This document shows positions 15,854 to 23,994 of a DNA stretch of 64,000 nucleotides, piece by piece (position 1 is the stretch's first letter; each line of letters opens with the position of its first letter). The position numbers and the translations under genes were made by a program. The notes beneath the pieces are model-generated. The model had not been told where the DNA came from and did not search any database. It saw only the letters and a list, made by a program, of their open reading frames with translations. Source of the stretch: Flammeovirgaceae bacterium UBA7330 (lineage in GTDB: Bacteria > Bacteroidota > Bacteroidia > Cytophagales > Cyclobacteriaceae); contig DKPQ01000021.1 in assembly GCA_002471275.1 (NCBI GenBank), forward strand, positions 1 to 64,000. The letters are read 5' to 3'.

Positions 15854-17806
15854 TCAGCTCCCCGTAAGTCGCTTACTCACATGATCAAATGGATCGTGTG
15901 GCTTGCGGTCGAGCGCTTCGAAGGTGGAATTGTTGCTGATAAACTCCGGAACCATCTTCTTCATCTGGCTCACCAAAGCTTTTTCGTTGCCAGCCAGGAG
16001 CGCATCCAAAAGCAATCCGCAGCCATCATTGATCTTGTGATGGTTGTGCTTCCTTACCTTGGCAATATTGATTTTAGGGTGGTGGGTCTCGATCGAGTTT
16101 TCATCGCTACTCAAAACTTCTTCATACAATTTTTCTCCAGGACGCAAGCCAACAGTCTTAATAGCTATTTCATGCTCTGAATATCCACTAAGACGTATCA
16201 TCTTTCTGGCCAGATCAATGATTTTTACTTGTTCGCCCATATCAAAAACAAAGATCTCACCTCCGTTGCCCATCGCACCGGCTTCAAGTACAAGCTCGCA
16301 AGCTTCCGGGATCGTCATAAAATAACGGGTTACCCTCGGGTCAGTGATAGTGATTGGTCCACCACGTTCAATTTGTTTCTTGAAAAGCGGAACAACTGAG
16401 CCATTCGATCCAAGTACATTACCAAAGCGGGTGGTAATGAATTTTGTTTGATTGGTTTCAGTTTGCTGTCTCGATTGACAATACATCTCAGCAATCCGTT
16501 TGGAAGCACCCATGATATTCGTTGGGTTGACAGCCTTGTCGGTGGAAACCAAAACAAAGTTTTCCGTATTGTACAGTACCGCAAGGTCGACTATATTTTT
16601 CGTTCCCAGAATATTCACTTCAACCGCTTCAGAAGGGTTGACTTCCATAAGTGGTACATGTTTATAGGCTGCAGCATGATAGACTACATTGGGTTGATGC
16701 ATTTCGAAGATCCTGTCTGTACGCACCTGATTACACACATCACATACATAAGGGATCACTCGATCTTTGACTAGCCCATTAAACCGATGCTCCAGATCAT
16801 TGATTAGTTCATATAGCGCACTCTCCGCCTGATCGATCAGGATCAGTTTCTTGGGTTTGTAGTAGAGCAACTGCCTGGAGATCTCACTGCCAATGGACCC
16901 TGCAGCTCCGGTGACCATGACTACCTGATCAGTTACCTGAGCCTTTACGTTTTTATGATCCAGGCGGATCTCATCTCTTTCCAGCAGCTCTTCAATCCGG
17001 ATATTTCGGATCTGTTTGGAGCTCAATTCTCCATCCATCCACTGACTGGTAGACGGAATGTTTTTGATGATCACATCCATCTCCAGAAAAAAGTCTACGA
17101 TGGCTCGTTTCTTAGGGGCAGGAATGTTTTGTATGGCAATAATTACCTCAGCAATGTTGAGCTGCTTGAGTAAGTAATTGGTGATTGTCTTTTTGGCAAA
17201 AACAGGAACACCTTCCAGCTTTTTACCAACCTTGGAGGGGTTGTCATCAATAAAACCAGCTACCTTGAATTTGTAGCGATCATCCTGCTCTAAAGCATTT
17301 TTGGTGATCAGTCCGGATTTGCCTGCACCATAAATCATGATCTGACGTGGCTCGGTTTTTCTTCGGACTACATTGAAATAAAAAGACTTAATAAAGAACC
17401 TAATACTGATCATACTGAAAGTAATAACCAGAAAATGAATGATAAGAATAGAGTATGGTAAACGATAGTCAGAAACAACCCCATAAAAGTCACTCGCCAG
17501 ATTGATTATCAGGTACACACCTGAGGCTGATGCTGTGGCAAAAAGTATATGTTCTACATCCCGGAGACTGGTGTGTCGGATGATGCCCGAATAAGGCCTA
17601 AAAACAAGAAATCCTAACAAATAAAAAACAGAGCTTACCATAAGCTGCTCACCCATAGAATGACCGCTCATCGCTTCAATATTGAAGTTGAAGCGAATAG
17701 CATAAGCCAGCACAAAACTGATAATTACCAGGAATAGATCAATAACCAGAATGACCCATCTGGATACCAGGCGATTGGCATAGTGATTTAAAATTTTTCT
17801 TAGCAC
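15854..17806 (-). CDS. Membrane nucleotide-sugar 4,6-dehydratase (FlaA1/WbpM/CapD type)
   Basis: This 650-residue enzyme has four hydrophobic segments (about 15-36, 56-70, 88-104 and 118-138), a first Rossmann-like domain (YGAGKSG, 159-165) and a C-terminal SDR domain with TGAAGSIG at 299-306. The active-site motif is STDKAVNPTNIMGASK (421-436), where the usual Tyr is Met432, as in the WbpM subgroup that dehydrates UDP-GlcNAc or a related sugar. It probably makes a UDP-4-keto-6-deoxy-HexNAc for 6-deoxyamino sugars such as QuiNAc, FucNAc or bacillosamine precursors. It is transcribed away from the main polysaccharide operon. A TACTTTTG box lies about 105 bases upstream. Confidence 0.9.
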   Translation of the reverse strand: MLRKILNHYANRLVSRWVILVIDLFLVIISFVLAYAIRFNFNIEAMSGHSMGEQLMVSSVFYLLGFLVFRPYSGIIRHTSLRDVEHILFATASASGVYLIINLASDFYGVVSDYRLPYSILIIHFLVITFSMISIRFFIKSFYFNVVRRKTEPRQIMIYGAGKSGLITKNALEQDDRYKFKVAGFIDDNPSKVGKKLEGVPVFAKKTITNYLLKQLNIAEVIIAIQNIPAPKKRAIVDFFLEMDVIIKNIPSTSQWMDGELSSKQIRNIRIEELLERDEIRLDHKNVKAQVTDQVVMVTGAAGSIGSEISRQLLYYKPKKLILIDQAESALYELINDLEHRFNGLVKDRVIPYVCDVCNQVRTDRIFEMHQPNVVYHAAAYKHVPLMEVNPSEAVEVNILGTKNIVDLAVLYNTENFVLVSTDKAVNPTNIMGASKRIAEMYCQSRQQTETNQTKFITTRFGNVLGSNGSVVPLFKKQIERGGPITITDPRVTRYFMTIPEACELVLEAGAMGNGGEIFVFDMGEQVKIIDLARKMIRLSGYSEHEIAIKTVGLRPGEKLYEEVLSSDENSIETHHPKINIAKVRKHNHHKINDGCGLLLDALLAGNEKALVSQMKKMVPEFISNNSTFEALDRKPHDPFDHVSKRLTGS

Positions 17807-18146
17807 TGGTTCTTCTTAACAAGTCAAAGGTAGTGATCAAAATAGAAATAAAGGAATAAAAAATTGTAAAAAAAGCCTAATTGCCCTTTGATAACCACAT
17901 TTTTTCTTTTGCAAAAGTACGATTATACGCTTACTAAAACTATACCTATTGCTTTAATAAAATATTAATTTATCAGTTTTAGTAATTTGTTATTGCAAAA
18001 ATCATTTTTCTTGCAGAATGATTTTGGCGATTTCTGATCCTATTTAAAGATAAACATAGTTTTCAATATTTCAAGCAGTTTAGTTAAGTTAAAATAATAC
18101 ATTCAAGCCTTGTTGAATAAAAAACGAGTAGTAATTTTACTCAATC
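17807..18146. other. AT-rich divergent intergenic region
   Basis: A 340-bp AT-rich stretch lies between the divergently transcribed dehydratase and upxY genes, free of the repeat families seen elsewhere. It is the natural place for the promoters of both the minus-strand gene and the plus-strand polysaccharide operon. TAATTTTA at 18132 is one base off the -7 consensus and lies about 14 bases before upxY. No ORF was seen. Confidence 0.6.
17912..17919 (-). promoter_or_regulatory. Candidate -7 box for the dehydratase gene
   Basis: On the minus strand the sequence reads TACTTTTG, an exact match to TAnnTTTG, embedded in the partly palindromic TACTTTTGCAAAAG. It would give a leader of about 100 bases. 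No convincing TTG -33 element was found at the right distance. Confidence 0.4.
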
Positions 18147-18638
18147 ATGAGCAGCTTAGGTGATTGGTACGTACTTTATACCAGGGCGAGAAATGAAAAG
18201 AAGGTCGCCCAACGGTTGCATCCACATTATGAAGTGTATTGCCCGTTAGTGACTACCGTGCGCCAATGGAGCGACCGGAAAAAGAAGGTGAGTGAGCCAC
18301 TTTTTAAGTCCTATGTATTTGTGCGTGTGAGTGAGGCGGAGCGCCAGGAAGTGCTCAAAACACCTGGTGTGGTCTGTTATGTATACTGGCTGGGCAAACC
18401 AGCCCGGGTACGCGAAGAAGAGATCCACGCCATCAAAAGATTTACCGATGAAACAGAAAGTGCTGATGTGCTTTCTATAGAATATAACGATACGGTACAC
18501 ATCGATTGGGGTTTGTTCAAAGGGCAGGAAGGAAAATTCCTCGCCCGCCAGGGAGACCACCTGATTTTACTCGTGGAATCCCTCGGACAGCTCATAAAAG
18601 CAGAGGTACCGGTCAATCATATTAAGAAAGCAGGCTGA
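18147..18638 (+). CDS. UpxY family transcription antiterminator (NusG paralogue)
   Basis: The product has 163 residues. It shows an N-terminal NGN domain (DWYVLYTRARNEKKVAQRL, then VYCPLVTTVRQWSDRKK and PLFKSYVFVRV) and a C-terminal KOW-like segment (GLFKGQEGKFLARQGDH, about 127-143). Specialised NusG paralogues of this type (UpxY in Bacteroides) sit first in capsular polysaccharide operons and let RNA polymerase read through terminators in the long operon. Its position at the head of a 45-kb plus-strand locus fits that role. The ATG at 18147 follows the AT-rich divergent region. A perfect hairpin lies about 115 bases after the stop. Confidence 0.88.
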   Translation: MSSLGDWYVLYTRARNEKKVAQRLHPHYEVYCPLVTTVRQWSDRKKKVSEPLFKSYVFVRVSEAERQEVLKTPGVVCYVYWLGKPARVREEEIHAIKRFTDETESADVLSIEYNDTVHIDWGLFKGQEGKFLARQGDHLILLVESLGQLIKAEVPVNHIKKAG

Positions 18639-18964
18639 TCCTGCGAAAAACTACTTAATCCTGATTCCCTGCCTACCGGCAGGCAGGCTGATTTCTGATT
18701 TCAGCGCAGGAAGTGTGTAGGCAGTTACAAAATGTGACTTACGAGGCGGAGCTCTGTCAAGGCTATAGGCCTTGACAGATGTCATAAATAAGGATTTAGG
18801 AATCAGAAGCCTTTTATACACTCCGTTTCATCCACTAAAAATCTTTTTTTAGGCAGAATTTCCATCCCTATAGATTCTGCCAAGGACAAAGTAGAAAATT
18901 GTTTTAACGAACACGTAATGCAGAACTTCTGATTCCTGATTTCTGATTTCTGATTTCTTAAAAA
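18639..18964. repeat. Intergenic region after upxY with hairpin and array
   Basis: It contains a GCCTACCGGCAGGC-type palindrome flanked by heptamers (18655-18700), the 27-bp hairpin at 18753-18779, and a second heptamer array (18930-18958) that ends 6 bases before the next start codon. No ORF was seen. Confidence 0.75.
18753..18779 (+). terminator. Perfect 11-bp hairpin downstream of upxY
   Basis: Arms TCTGTCAAGGC and GCCTTGACAGA pair perfectly around a TATAG loop. No U-tract follows (TGTCATAAATAAGG), so it is not a classical intrinsic terminator. It could be a pause or attenuation site or a binding hairpin. Its place between an antiterminator gene and the rest of the operon makes a regulatory role plausible, but this is inferred. 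Confidence 0.4.
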
Positions 18965-19489
18965 TTGCTCGACACCCTAATTACATCCAAAACCCGCATC
19001 AAACTCCTGTTGAAGTTCTTCCTCAACCCGGAGAGCCGGGCCTATCTCCGGGCCATGGCCACAGAGTTTGATGAGAGCACCAATGCCATCCGGCTGGAGC
19101 TGAACCGCTTCGAAGAAGCGGGAATGCTGGAGTCCACCAGTGAGGGCAATAGAAAGATCTTTAAGGCCAACATGAGCCATCCGTTATATCATGAAGTGAG
19201 GAGTATCCTGCTCAAATACGTAGGGGTAGACCAGGTGATAGAGAGAATTGTGACCAAACTGGGAGATGTACGCGAGGTATACCTCACCGGCGACTTCGCC
19301 CGGGGCAAAAACTCAGAGGTCATCGATATCCTGATCGTGGGGAACATAGACAAAGCCTACCTGCAGCAGTTGGTTGAACGCACCGAGCAGGTCATCAAAA
19401 AGAAAGTCCGCCACCTCGTATATTCCCCCGTGGAATTCGAGACCATGAACCTGGCCAAGGAAGAGAATCTGTTGATATGGAACGCGTAG
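18965..19489 (+). CDS. Winged-helix regulator with nucleotidyltransferase-like domain
   Basis: The product has 174 residues. Residues 1-75 read as a winged helix-turn-helix (TSKTRIKLLLKFFLNPESRAY, then NAIRLELNRFEEAGMLE with a wing at SEGNRKIF). Residues 100-165 resemble a minimal nucleotidyltransferase fold (VYLTGDFARGKNSEVIDILIVG), but the catalytic GS and DxD pattern is degenerate (GD at the GS position), so it may be a non-catalytic sensor. Similar small regulators occur in Bacteroidota polysaccharide loci. The only reasonable start is TTG at 18965, right after a heptamer array. Function in locus control is inferred. Confidence 0.65.
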   Translation: MLDTLITSKTRIKLLLKFFLNPESRAYLRAMATEFDESTNAIRLELNRFEEAGMLESTSEGNRKIFKANMSHPLYHEVRSILLKYVGVDQVIERIVTKLGDVREVYLTGDFARGKNSEVIDILIVGNIDKAYLQQLVERTEQVIKKKVRHLVYSPVEFETMNLAKEENLLIWNA

Positions 19490-19984
19490 CGGAGCTACGC
19501 TCCCCAGAATACAGAATACAGAAATTAGTAGTCAGGAGCACTTCGATTCATGATTTTAGAAAGGTATAACGTCTCTTGTTTCGAAAGTCATTCATCGCTT
19601 TTAATTGATCTTAAAAGATAAATGGACTCCAGATGTAATCCCCCTTTACCAAAGGGGGCTAGGGGGATTGGCAGAAGGAATTAATTTTTACAACGGACAG
19701 TTTTGAGTTGTTCGCTTAATTCTTCTATTGGCTAATCACCGCAACTTCTCAGCAGAGTCTCATGCCAGCTGGCGGGGACTCTGCGTTAAAATGAAAAGAA
19801 TGTCTCCGAGTCCTCTCTGTGAGACTGCAAACAGAAGTAATTAGAAGGAAGTCAATCGTGAGCAAACCTGGACATTACACAGAAAATAAATTCAGCGAAA
19901 ATCTTCTGACTCCTGACTCCTGATTTCTGACTTCTTTTAAAAATATGAAGATTACCTGTACAATTCTCCATAATCATCATACCA
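19490..19984. repeat. Repeat region before the UDP-sugar dehydrogenase gene
   Basis: A short heptamer-like array in inverted orientation (CAGAATACAGAAATTAG, 19500-19537) opens the region. A palindrome AATCCCCCTTT/AAAGGGGGCTAGGGGGATT follows (19641-19676). Next comes a GCAGAGTC/GACTCTGC hairpin with a variable inner stem (19752-19784), then the first copy of the ~115-bp leader (19815-19935). No gene; a 15-codon frame at 19945-19992 overlaps the dehydrogenase start but has no support. Confidence 0.75.
19815..19935 (+). repeat. ~115-bp conserved leader element, copy 1
   Basis: The element runs from GTGAGACTGCAA through AGAAGGAAGTCAATCGTGAG and TTACACAGAAAATAAATTCAGC to GCGAAAATCTTCTGACTCC and a heptamer tail. 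Two more copies are at 21357-21466 and 22479-22617, all in the same orientation and each 2-125 bases before a gene. Confidence 0.8.
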
Positions 19985-21244
19985 TTGAATAAAATAGGCA
20001 TTCTAGGGCTCGGCTACGTTGGCCTTCCCCTCGCAGTGGCATTCGCTGAGAAATACCGTGTGGTAGGTTTTGATATTAAAAAAGAACGGATCAAAGCGCT
20101 GAGCGACGGACATGATCATACTCTGGAAGTATCCAATGAGGAGCTGAAGACCGTACTTGAATCCGGTAATTTGAGTTTCACAGCTGAGGTGTCTGACCTA
20201 AAGGAGTGCGATGTCTTCATTGTCACAGTCCCCACGCCGACGGACAAAAACAACCGACCGGTATTTACGCCATTGATCAAAGCCAGTGAGACCGTCAGTC
20301 AGGTACTCAAAAAAGGTGATATAGTAATCTATGAATCGACGGTGTATCCGGGGGTGACCGAGGAGATCTGCGTGCCGGTGCTGGAGCAAGGATCCGGGCT
20401 GGTTTTTAACCAGGACTTCTTTGCAGGCTATTCCCCTGAACGGATCAACCCCGGAGATAAGGAACATACGGTTAAGAAAATACTGAAAGTAACCTCAGGG
20501 TCAACACCGGAAATTGCTGATAAAGTGGATGCCCTTTACGCTAGCGTGATCACAGCAGGCACCTACAAAGCCAGCTCCATCAAAGTGGCTGAAGCAGCCA
20601 AAGTGATTGAGAATAGCCAGCGCGATATCAACGTGGCTTTTGTAAACGAGCTGGCCAAGATCTTTAATCTCATCGGTATTGATACCAAAGAGGTTTTGGA
20701 AGCGGCGGGTACCAAATGGAATTTTTTACCCTTCCGGCCCGGCCTCGTTGGCGGGCATTGTATTGGGGTAGATCCGTTTTACCTGGCGCAGAAAGCCCAG
20801 GAGCTGGGCTACCATCCGGAGATCATCCTGGCAGGACGAAGACTTAACGACAGCATGGGCTCCTTCGTAGCAGAGCAAACCGTAAAGCTCATGGTGAAAC
20901 AAGACATCCGCGTGAAAGAAGCCAGGGTGTTGGTCCTCGGTATCACCTTCAAAGAAAACTGTCCCGACATTCGCAACACCCGTGTGATCGACATCATCCG
21001 CGAGCTGCAGGACTACTCGCTTCAGGTAGATATATATGACCCCTGGGCCAATAATCAGGAAGTAAAAGAAGAATTTGAACTATCGTTGATCGCAAAACCT
21101 GCAGGACCCTACGATGCCATCATCTTAGCCGTCGCCCACAAAAAATTCGAATCGCTAGATATCCCAGCACTCAAGAAAAAAGACGGCGTGGTCTATGACG
21201 TGAAAGGAGTGCTGGATAGAAGTATCGTAGATGGAAGATTGTGA
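19985..21244 (+). CDS. UDP-N-acetylhexosamine dehydrogenase (nucleotide sugar dehydrogenase)
   Basis: This 419-residue enzyme of the UDP-glucose/GDP-mannose dehydrogenase family oxidises C6 of a UDP-sugar to the uronic acid in two NAD-dependent steps. The N-terminal Rossmann motif is GILGLGYVGLPLA (5-17), the catalytic cysteine lies in GLVGGHCIGVDPFYL (about 252-266), and VLGITFKENCPDIRNT opens the C-terminal domain. The GGHCIGVDPFYL variant and the GYHPE stretch are typical of the WbpA/WbpO/TviB group acting on UDP-HexNAc. The start is TTG 19985; an in-frame TGA lies 39 bases upstream with no ATG between. It pairs with the WbpP-like epimerase at 23995. Confidence 0.88.
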   Translation: MNKIGILGLGYVGLPLAVAFAEKYRVVGFDIKKERIKALSDGHDHTLEVSNEELKTVLESGNLSFTAEVSDLKECDVFIVTVPTPTDKNNRPVFTPLIKASETVSQVLKKGDIVIYESTVYPGVTEEICVPVLEQGSGLVFNQDFFAGYSPERINPGDKEHTVKKILKVTSGSTPEIADKVDALYASVITAGTYKASSIKVAEAAKVIENSQRDINVAFVNELAKIFNLIGIDTKEVLEAAGTKWNFLPFRPGLVGGHCIGVDPFYLAQKAQELGYHPEIILAGRRLNDSMGSFVAEQTVKLMVKQDIRVKEARVLVLGITFKENCPDIRNTRVIDIIRELQDYSLQVDIYDPWANNQEVKEEFELSLIAKPAGPYDAIILAVAHKKFESLDIPALKKKDGVVYDVKGVLDRSIVDGRL

Positions 21245-21590
21245 CCTTTAACCGACAATGCTATTTAAGCGATAGAGCAACGATCAATTTTTCCCGTCAT
21301 TCTGAATGCAGCGTAGCGGAATGAAGAATCTTTGTTTTTCGTGATGCAATTCGAATTCTTCTATGTGAGACTGCAAGTAGAAAGCAAATAGAAGAACCAT
21401 CATCGTGAGCGATCTTGGATTATTAAATAGAAACAAAATCAGCGAAAATCTTCTGACTCCTGATTTCCTGCCCGCCGGCAGGCAGGCTGACTCCTGTATT
21501 CTGTATATTCAGATATTATATCCAAAGTCTTGCCGCAAACGTTTAAACAAATAGTATTTTAGTTTTAGTCGGATCATTCAATTAAATGAA
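21245..21590. repeat. Intergenic repeats before the UPF0175/DUF3368 pair
   Basis: It contains a CGTCATTCTGAATGC/GGAATGAAGAATC element (21294-21333), the second ~115-bp leader copy (21357-21466), a CCCGCCGGCAGGCAGG palindrome within a heptamer array (21466-21510), and about 80 AT-rich bases next to the antitoxin gene. No ORF was seen. Confidence 0.75.
21357..21466 (+). repeat. ~115-bp conserved leader element, copy 2
   Basis: This copy shares GTGAGACTGCAA, GAAAGCAAATAGAAG, ATCGTGAGC, CTTGGATTATTA and CAGCGAAAATCTTCTGACTC with copies 1 and 3. It is somewhat shorter in the middle. It lies about 125 bases upstream of the antitoxin gene. Confidence 0.75.
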
Positions 21591-21818
21591 ATGAAGAAAC
21601 TTACATTAGATATACCTGATTCACTAGACCTTGATACACATGATATGGCTATGATAATAGCCTCAAGACTATATGAACAAGGAAAACTATCCCTGGGACA
21701 GGCAGCGGAATTGGCAAACTTGTCAAAAAGAGCATTTGCGGAATTATTAGGAAAGTATAATGTATCTGTTTTTAATTATCCGGCCTCAGATATCGCCAGT
21801 GATATAGCGAATGCCTAG
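21591..21818 (+). CDS. UPF0175 family antitoxin
   Basis: This 75-residue protein has the usual layout of UPF0175: an N-terminal strand (KKLTLDIPDSL), a helix (THDMAMIIASRLYEQGKLS) and a helix-turn-helix-like part (GQAAELANLSKRAFAELLGKYNVSVFNY). Such proteins are the antitoxin or regulatory partner of DUF3368 PIN-domain toxins. The stop codon region overlaps the toxin start by 8 bp, which fits translational coupling. ATG start, no clear ribosome binding site. Confidence 0.85.
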   Translation: MKKLTLDIPDSLDLDTHDMAMIIASRLYEQGKLSLGQAAELANLSKRAFAELLGKYNVSVFNYPASDIASDIANA

Positions 21819-22266
21819 AGTAATTATCTCAGATACCAGCTGCTTTATCATATTATCAAAAATTGATAAACTGGATATATTAAAGCAGGTTTATGGAGAA
21901 GTTACCACAACGGTCGATATTGCAAATGAGTATGGTGAGAGCCTTCCGGAATGGGTTAGAGTGATAGAAGTTAATGACAAAAATAGGCAGGCATTACTAG
22001 AGATGCAGATTGACAAAGGTGAATCCAGTGCAATCGCTCTTGCATTGGAGATTTCAAACAGCTCTTTAATCCTGGATGACTATAAAGCGAGAAAAGTTGC
22101 AGATCAACTTAAAATTCCTTTCACAGGAACAATCGGAATAATAATTAAGGCCAAACGTTTAGGTCACATTTCACTGGTAAAACCTGTTCTTGAAAGGATA
22201 AAACAGTCAGATTTCAGAATCTCTGATGAGATAGAAGCTCAAGCTTTAAGAGAAGCAGGTGAATAA
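21811..22266 (+). CDS. DUF3368 PIN-domain toxin-like nuclease
   Basis: This 151-residue PIN-fold protein has conserved acidic residues: Asp8 in VIISDTS, Glu near 71 in KGESSAIAL, and Asp near 90 in LILDDYKAR. DUF3368 proteins are VapC-like RNases paired with UPF0175. The C-terminal helix (SDEIEAQALREAGE) matches family length, so the gene is intact. The pair interrupts a run of nucleotide-sugar genes and is probably an acquired stability module, though a role unrelated to toxicity cannot be excluded. Confidence 0.85.
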   Translation: MPRVIISDTSCFIILSKIDKLDILKQVYGEVTTTVDIANEYGESLPEWVRVIEVNDKNRQALLEMQIDKGESSAIALALEISNSSLILDDYKARKVADQLKIPFTGTIGIIIKAKRLGHISLVKPVLERIKQSDFRISDEIEAQALREAGE

Positions 22267-22619
22267 TATATCAGTTGAGGTGAAATACCTGCCTTCTCCG
22301 AGGCTACGACAGACAGGATTGACGACTGGTCAAAGGGAACTCTGCTTTGGAATAATCTCAATAAGAAATCTGTAATATCAAAAGCATAATTGAGTTCCTA
22401 AAGAAATCCCCCTTTTCAAAGGGGGTAGGGGGATTAATCGAAGGAATGTTCCAACAACACAATTCTTGGATTCTCCTCATCGAGACTGCCATAGAAAGCA
22501 AATAGAAGGAATATCAATCGTGAGTAAACTTGGATTATTACACAGAAAATAAATTCAGCGAAAATCTCCTGACTCCTGACTCCTGACTCCTGATTTCTGA
22601 TTTCTGACTCCTATATTCA
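22267..22619. repeat. Intergenic repeats before the AbiEii pair
   Basis: A short unique stretch is followed by the palindrome AAATCCCCCTTTT/AAAGGGGGTAGGGGGATT (22398-22438) and the third leader copy (22479-22617), whose heptamer tail touches the start codon at 22620. No ORF was seen. Confidence 0.75.
22479..22617 (+). repeat. ~115-bp conserved leader element, copy 3
   Basis: It shares GAGACTGCC, AGAAAGCAAATAGAAGGAA, TCAATCGTGAG, TTACACAGAAAATAAATTC and AGCGAAAATC with copy 1 and ends in eight heptamers. TATATTCA at 22611 is a weak -7-like box at its end. Confidence 0.8.
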
Positions 22620-22928
22620 ATGAATCCCGATCTCCCCATCATCCAACAATTCTCCAAACATCTCTTCTGGGATGTGAAAAGAGAAAACCTCGGCCTGGAA
22701 AAAAACAAAGCCTACATCATCCAGCGTGCTTTGGAGTATGGACTATTAAAAGACTGGCTACTGATCAAAAAGGTGTATGGGATGGAAGAGATTACAAGGA
22801 CTGCTATGAAACTACGCTCACTGGATGATATCAGTCTTAATTTTATCTCAACACTCAGTGGTGTTCCTAAAGAAAAATTCAGATGCTATTCCTTGAGGCC
22901 ATTTCAGGAGAAACACTGGAGTTACTAA
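22620..22928 (+). CDS. DUF6922-like antitoxin partner
   Basis: The product has 102 residues with the pattern LFWDVKRENLGLEKNKAYIIQ and ALEYGLLKDWLLIKKVYG, typical of short proteins that precede AbiEii-type nucleotidyltransferases in Bacteroidota. Their role is usually taken to be that of the antitoxin or partner. The C-terminus (residues 87-102) overlaps the next gene by 46 bases in another frame, so the two are tightly coupled. The ATG start directly follows the third leader copy. Confidence 0.7.
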   Translation: MNPDLPIIQQFSKHLFWDVKRENLGLEKNKAYIIQRALEYGLLKDWLLIKKVYGMEEITRTAMKLRSLDDISLNFISTLSGVPKEKFRCYSLRPFQEKHWSY

Positions 22929-23512
22929 AAGGTATTCAGGCTCTTGAGTTGGGTGAAATGCGGTTGGTAGGAGGTACAGCTTTAGCATTACAATACGGCC
23001 ATCGAAAATCAATTGACCTTGACTTTTTTGGTATATTCCCCGATGATTCATTTGAGAATATTTTTAAGTCATTACAATCCCTGGGGAAGGCTGAAGTGAT
23101 GAAAAGATCCAAATCAATTCTGGTTTTTTCAATCAATGGGGTAAAGGTTGATTTTGTGGACTACAGCCACTATCCCTGGATAAGCAACCCGATACAAGAA
23201 GAAGGTATTCTAATGGCCTCTGACAAGGACATCTCAGCAATGAAAATTTCAGCAATCACAGGTAGGGGGACGAAAAAAGATTTTTGGGATCTTTACTACC
23301 TGCTTGAAAATTACAGCCTGAAAGACATACTTAAAATGTATTGTCAGAAGTATCCTGACGGCTCGGAGTACCTGGCACTCAAAAGTCTTATTTATTTCAA
23401 TGATGCCGATGAAAACGAAGACCCGTCACCTACACATAAGGTTAAGTGGGATCAGATAAAAGATCGTATCCGATCAGAGCACAAAGTATACATGGATAAC
23501 CTTAATTTATAA
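22883..23512 (+). CDS. AbiEii/AbiGii-type nucleotidyltransferase toxin
   Basis: The product has 209 residues. The nucleotidyltransferase signature is MRLVGGTALALQYGHRKSID followed by LDFF (about 28-51: GG, then R-x-S-x-D-L-D), and the third acidic residue is Asp in VKVDFVDYS (about 92-95). The helical C-terminus has the DLYYLLEN motif. This family includes the toxin of type IV AbiE systems and tRNA-modifying MenT-like enzymes; some members give phage abortive infection. With the preceding gene it forms a complete two-gene module inside the polysaccharide locus. Confidence 0.85.
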   Translation: MLFLEAISGETLELLKGIQALELGEMRLVGGTALALQYGHRKSIDLDFFGIFPDDSFENIFKSLQSLGKAEVMKRSKSILVFSINGVKVDFVDYSHYPWISNPIQEEGILMASDKDISAMKISAITGRGTKKDFWDLYYLLENYSLKDILKMYCQKYPDGSEYLALKSLIYFNDADENEDPSPTHKVKWDQIKDRIRSEHKVYMDNLNL

Positions 23513-23994
23513 GAGAGTCCATCATCCCTCTGTTCCCAGCAGAGTCCGCCGCCATCTGGCGGGGATTCTGGGTTAAAAATGAAAGAAGTCTGTAATATCA
23601 AAAAGGTTTAATCGAACTCCTCCAGAAATCCCCCTTTACCAAAGGGGGCACTAACTATTTCCCATAGTGGGTCCATTGCACTTGCAGGGTAAGATTGCAT
23701 GAAGATCTATATGCAAAATTATGACCAGAAGGTCATGCGCATTAAATATTTCGCGCTAAGAAAAATGAAGCGGACGATAATCGACCTTCAAAATACTGTT
23801 TGACCCCGATAACTATCGGGGGAGTTTATTTTGATTACCGGAGACCAGCTTCATTTTTTAGCGAAAGATTTACAGCGCTTGATTTTTTGTCTACTTTTTT
23901 ATCAAGAAAAAAGTAGAAGCCCGTCCGGCTTGAGGACATAGAAAGAATGAGATATTTAGGTGCAATAATCCTTAGAGAAGAAATTATCAAATAA
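23513..23994. repeat. Large intergenic repeat cluster before the epimerase gene
   Basis: It holds a GCAGAGTCC hairpin with inner stem CGCC/GGCG (23539-23571) and a CCCCCTTTACCAAAGGGGGC palindrome (23628-23649). A CCCCGATA/TATCGGGG hairpin lies at 23803-23820. The last element is large (about 23850-23940), with a near-palindrome CTACTTTTTTATC/GAAAAAAGTAG followed by CCCGTCCGGCTTGAGGAC, a sequence type common in Bacteroidota intergenic DNA. No ORF was accepted. Confidence 0.75.

Noticed and set aside
18753..18779. Intrinsic terminator for upxY
   Set aside because: The stem is perfect but no run of T follows, so it is kept only as a hairpin of uncertain role.
19945..19992. 15-codon frame with HNHH as a possible leader peptide
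   Set aside because: It only overlaps the TTG start of the dehydrogenase; no attenuator hairpins or link to histidine were seen.
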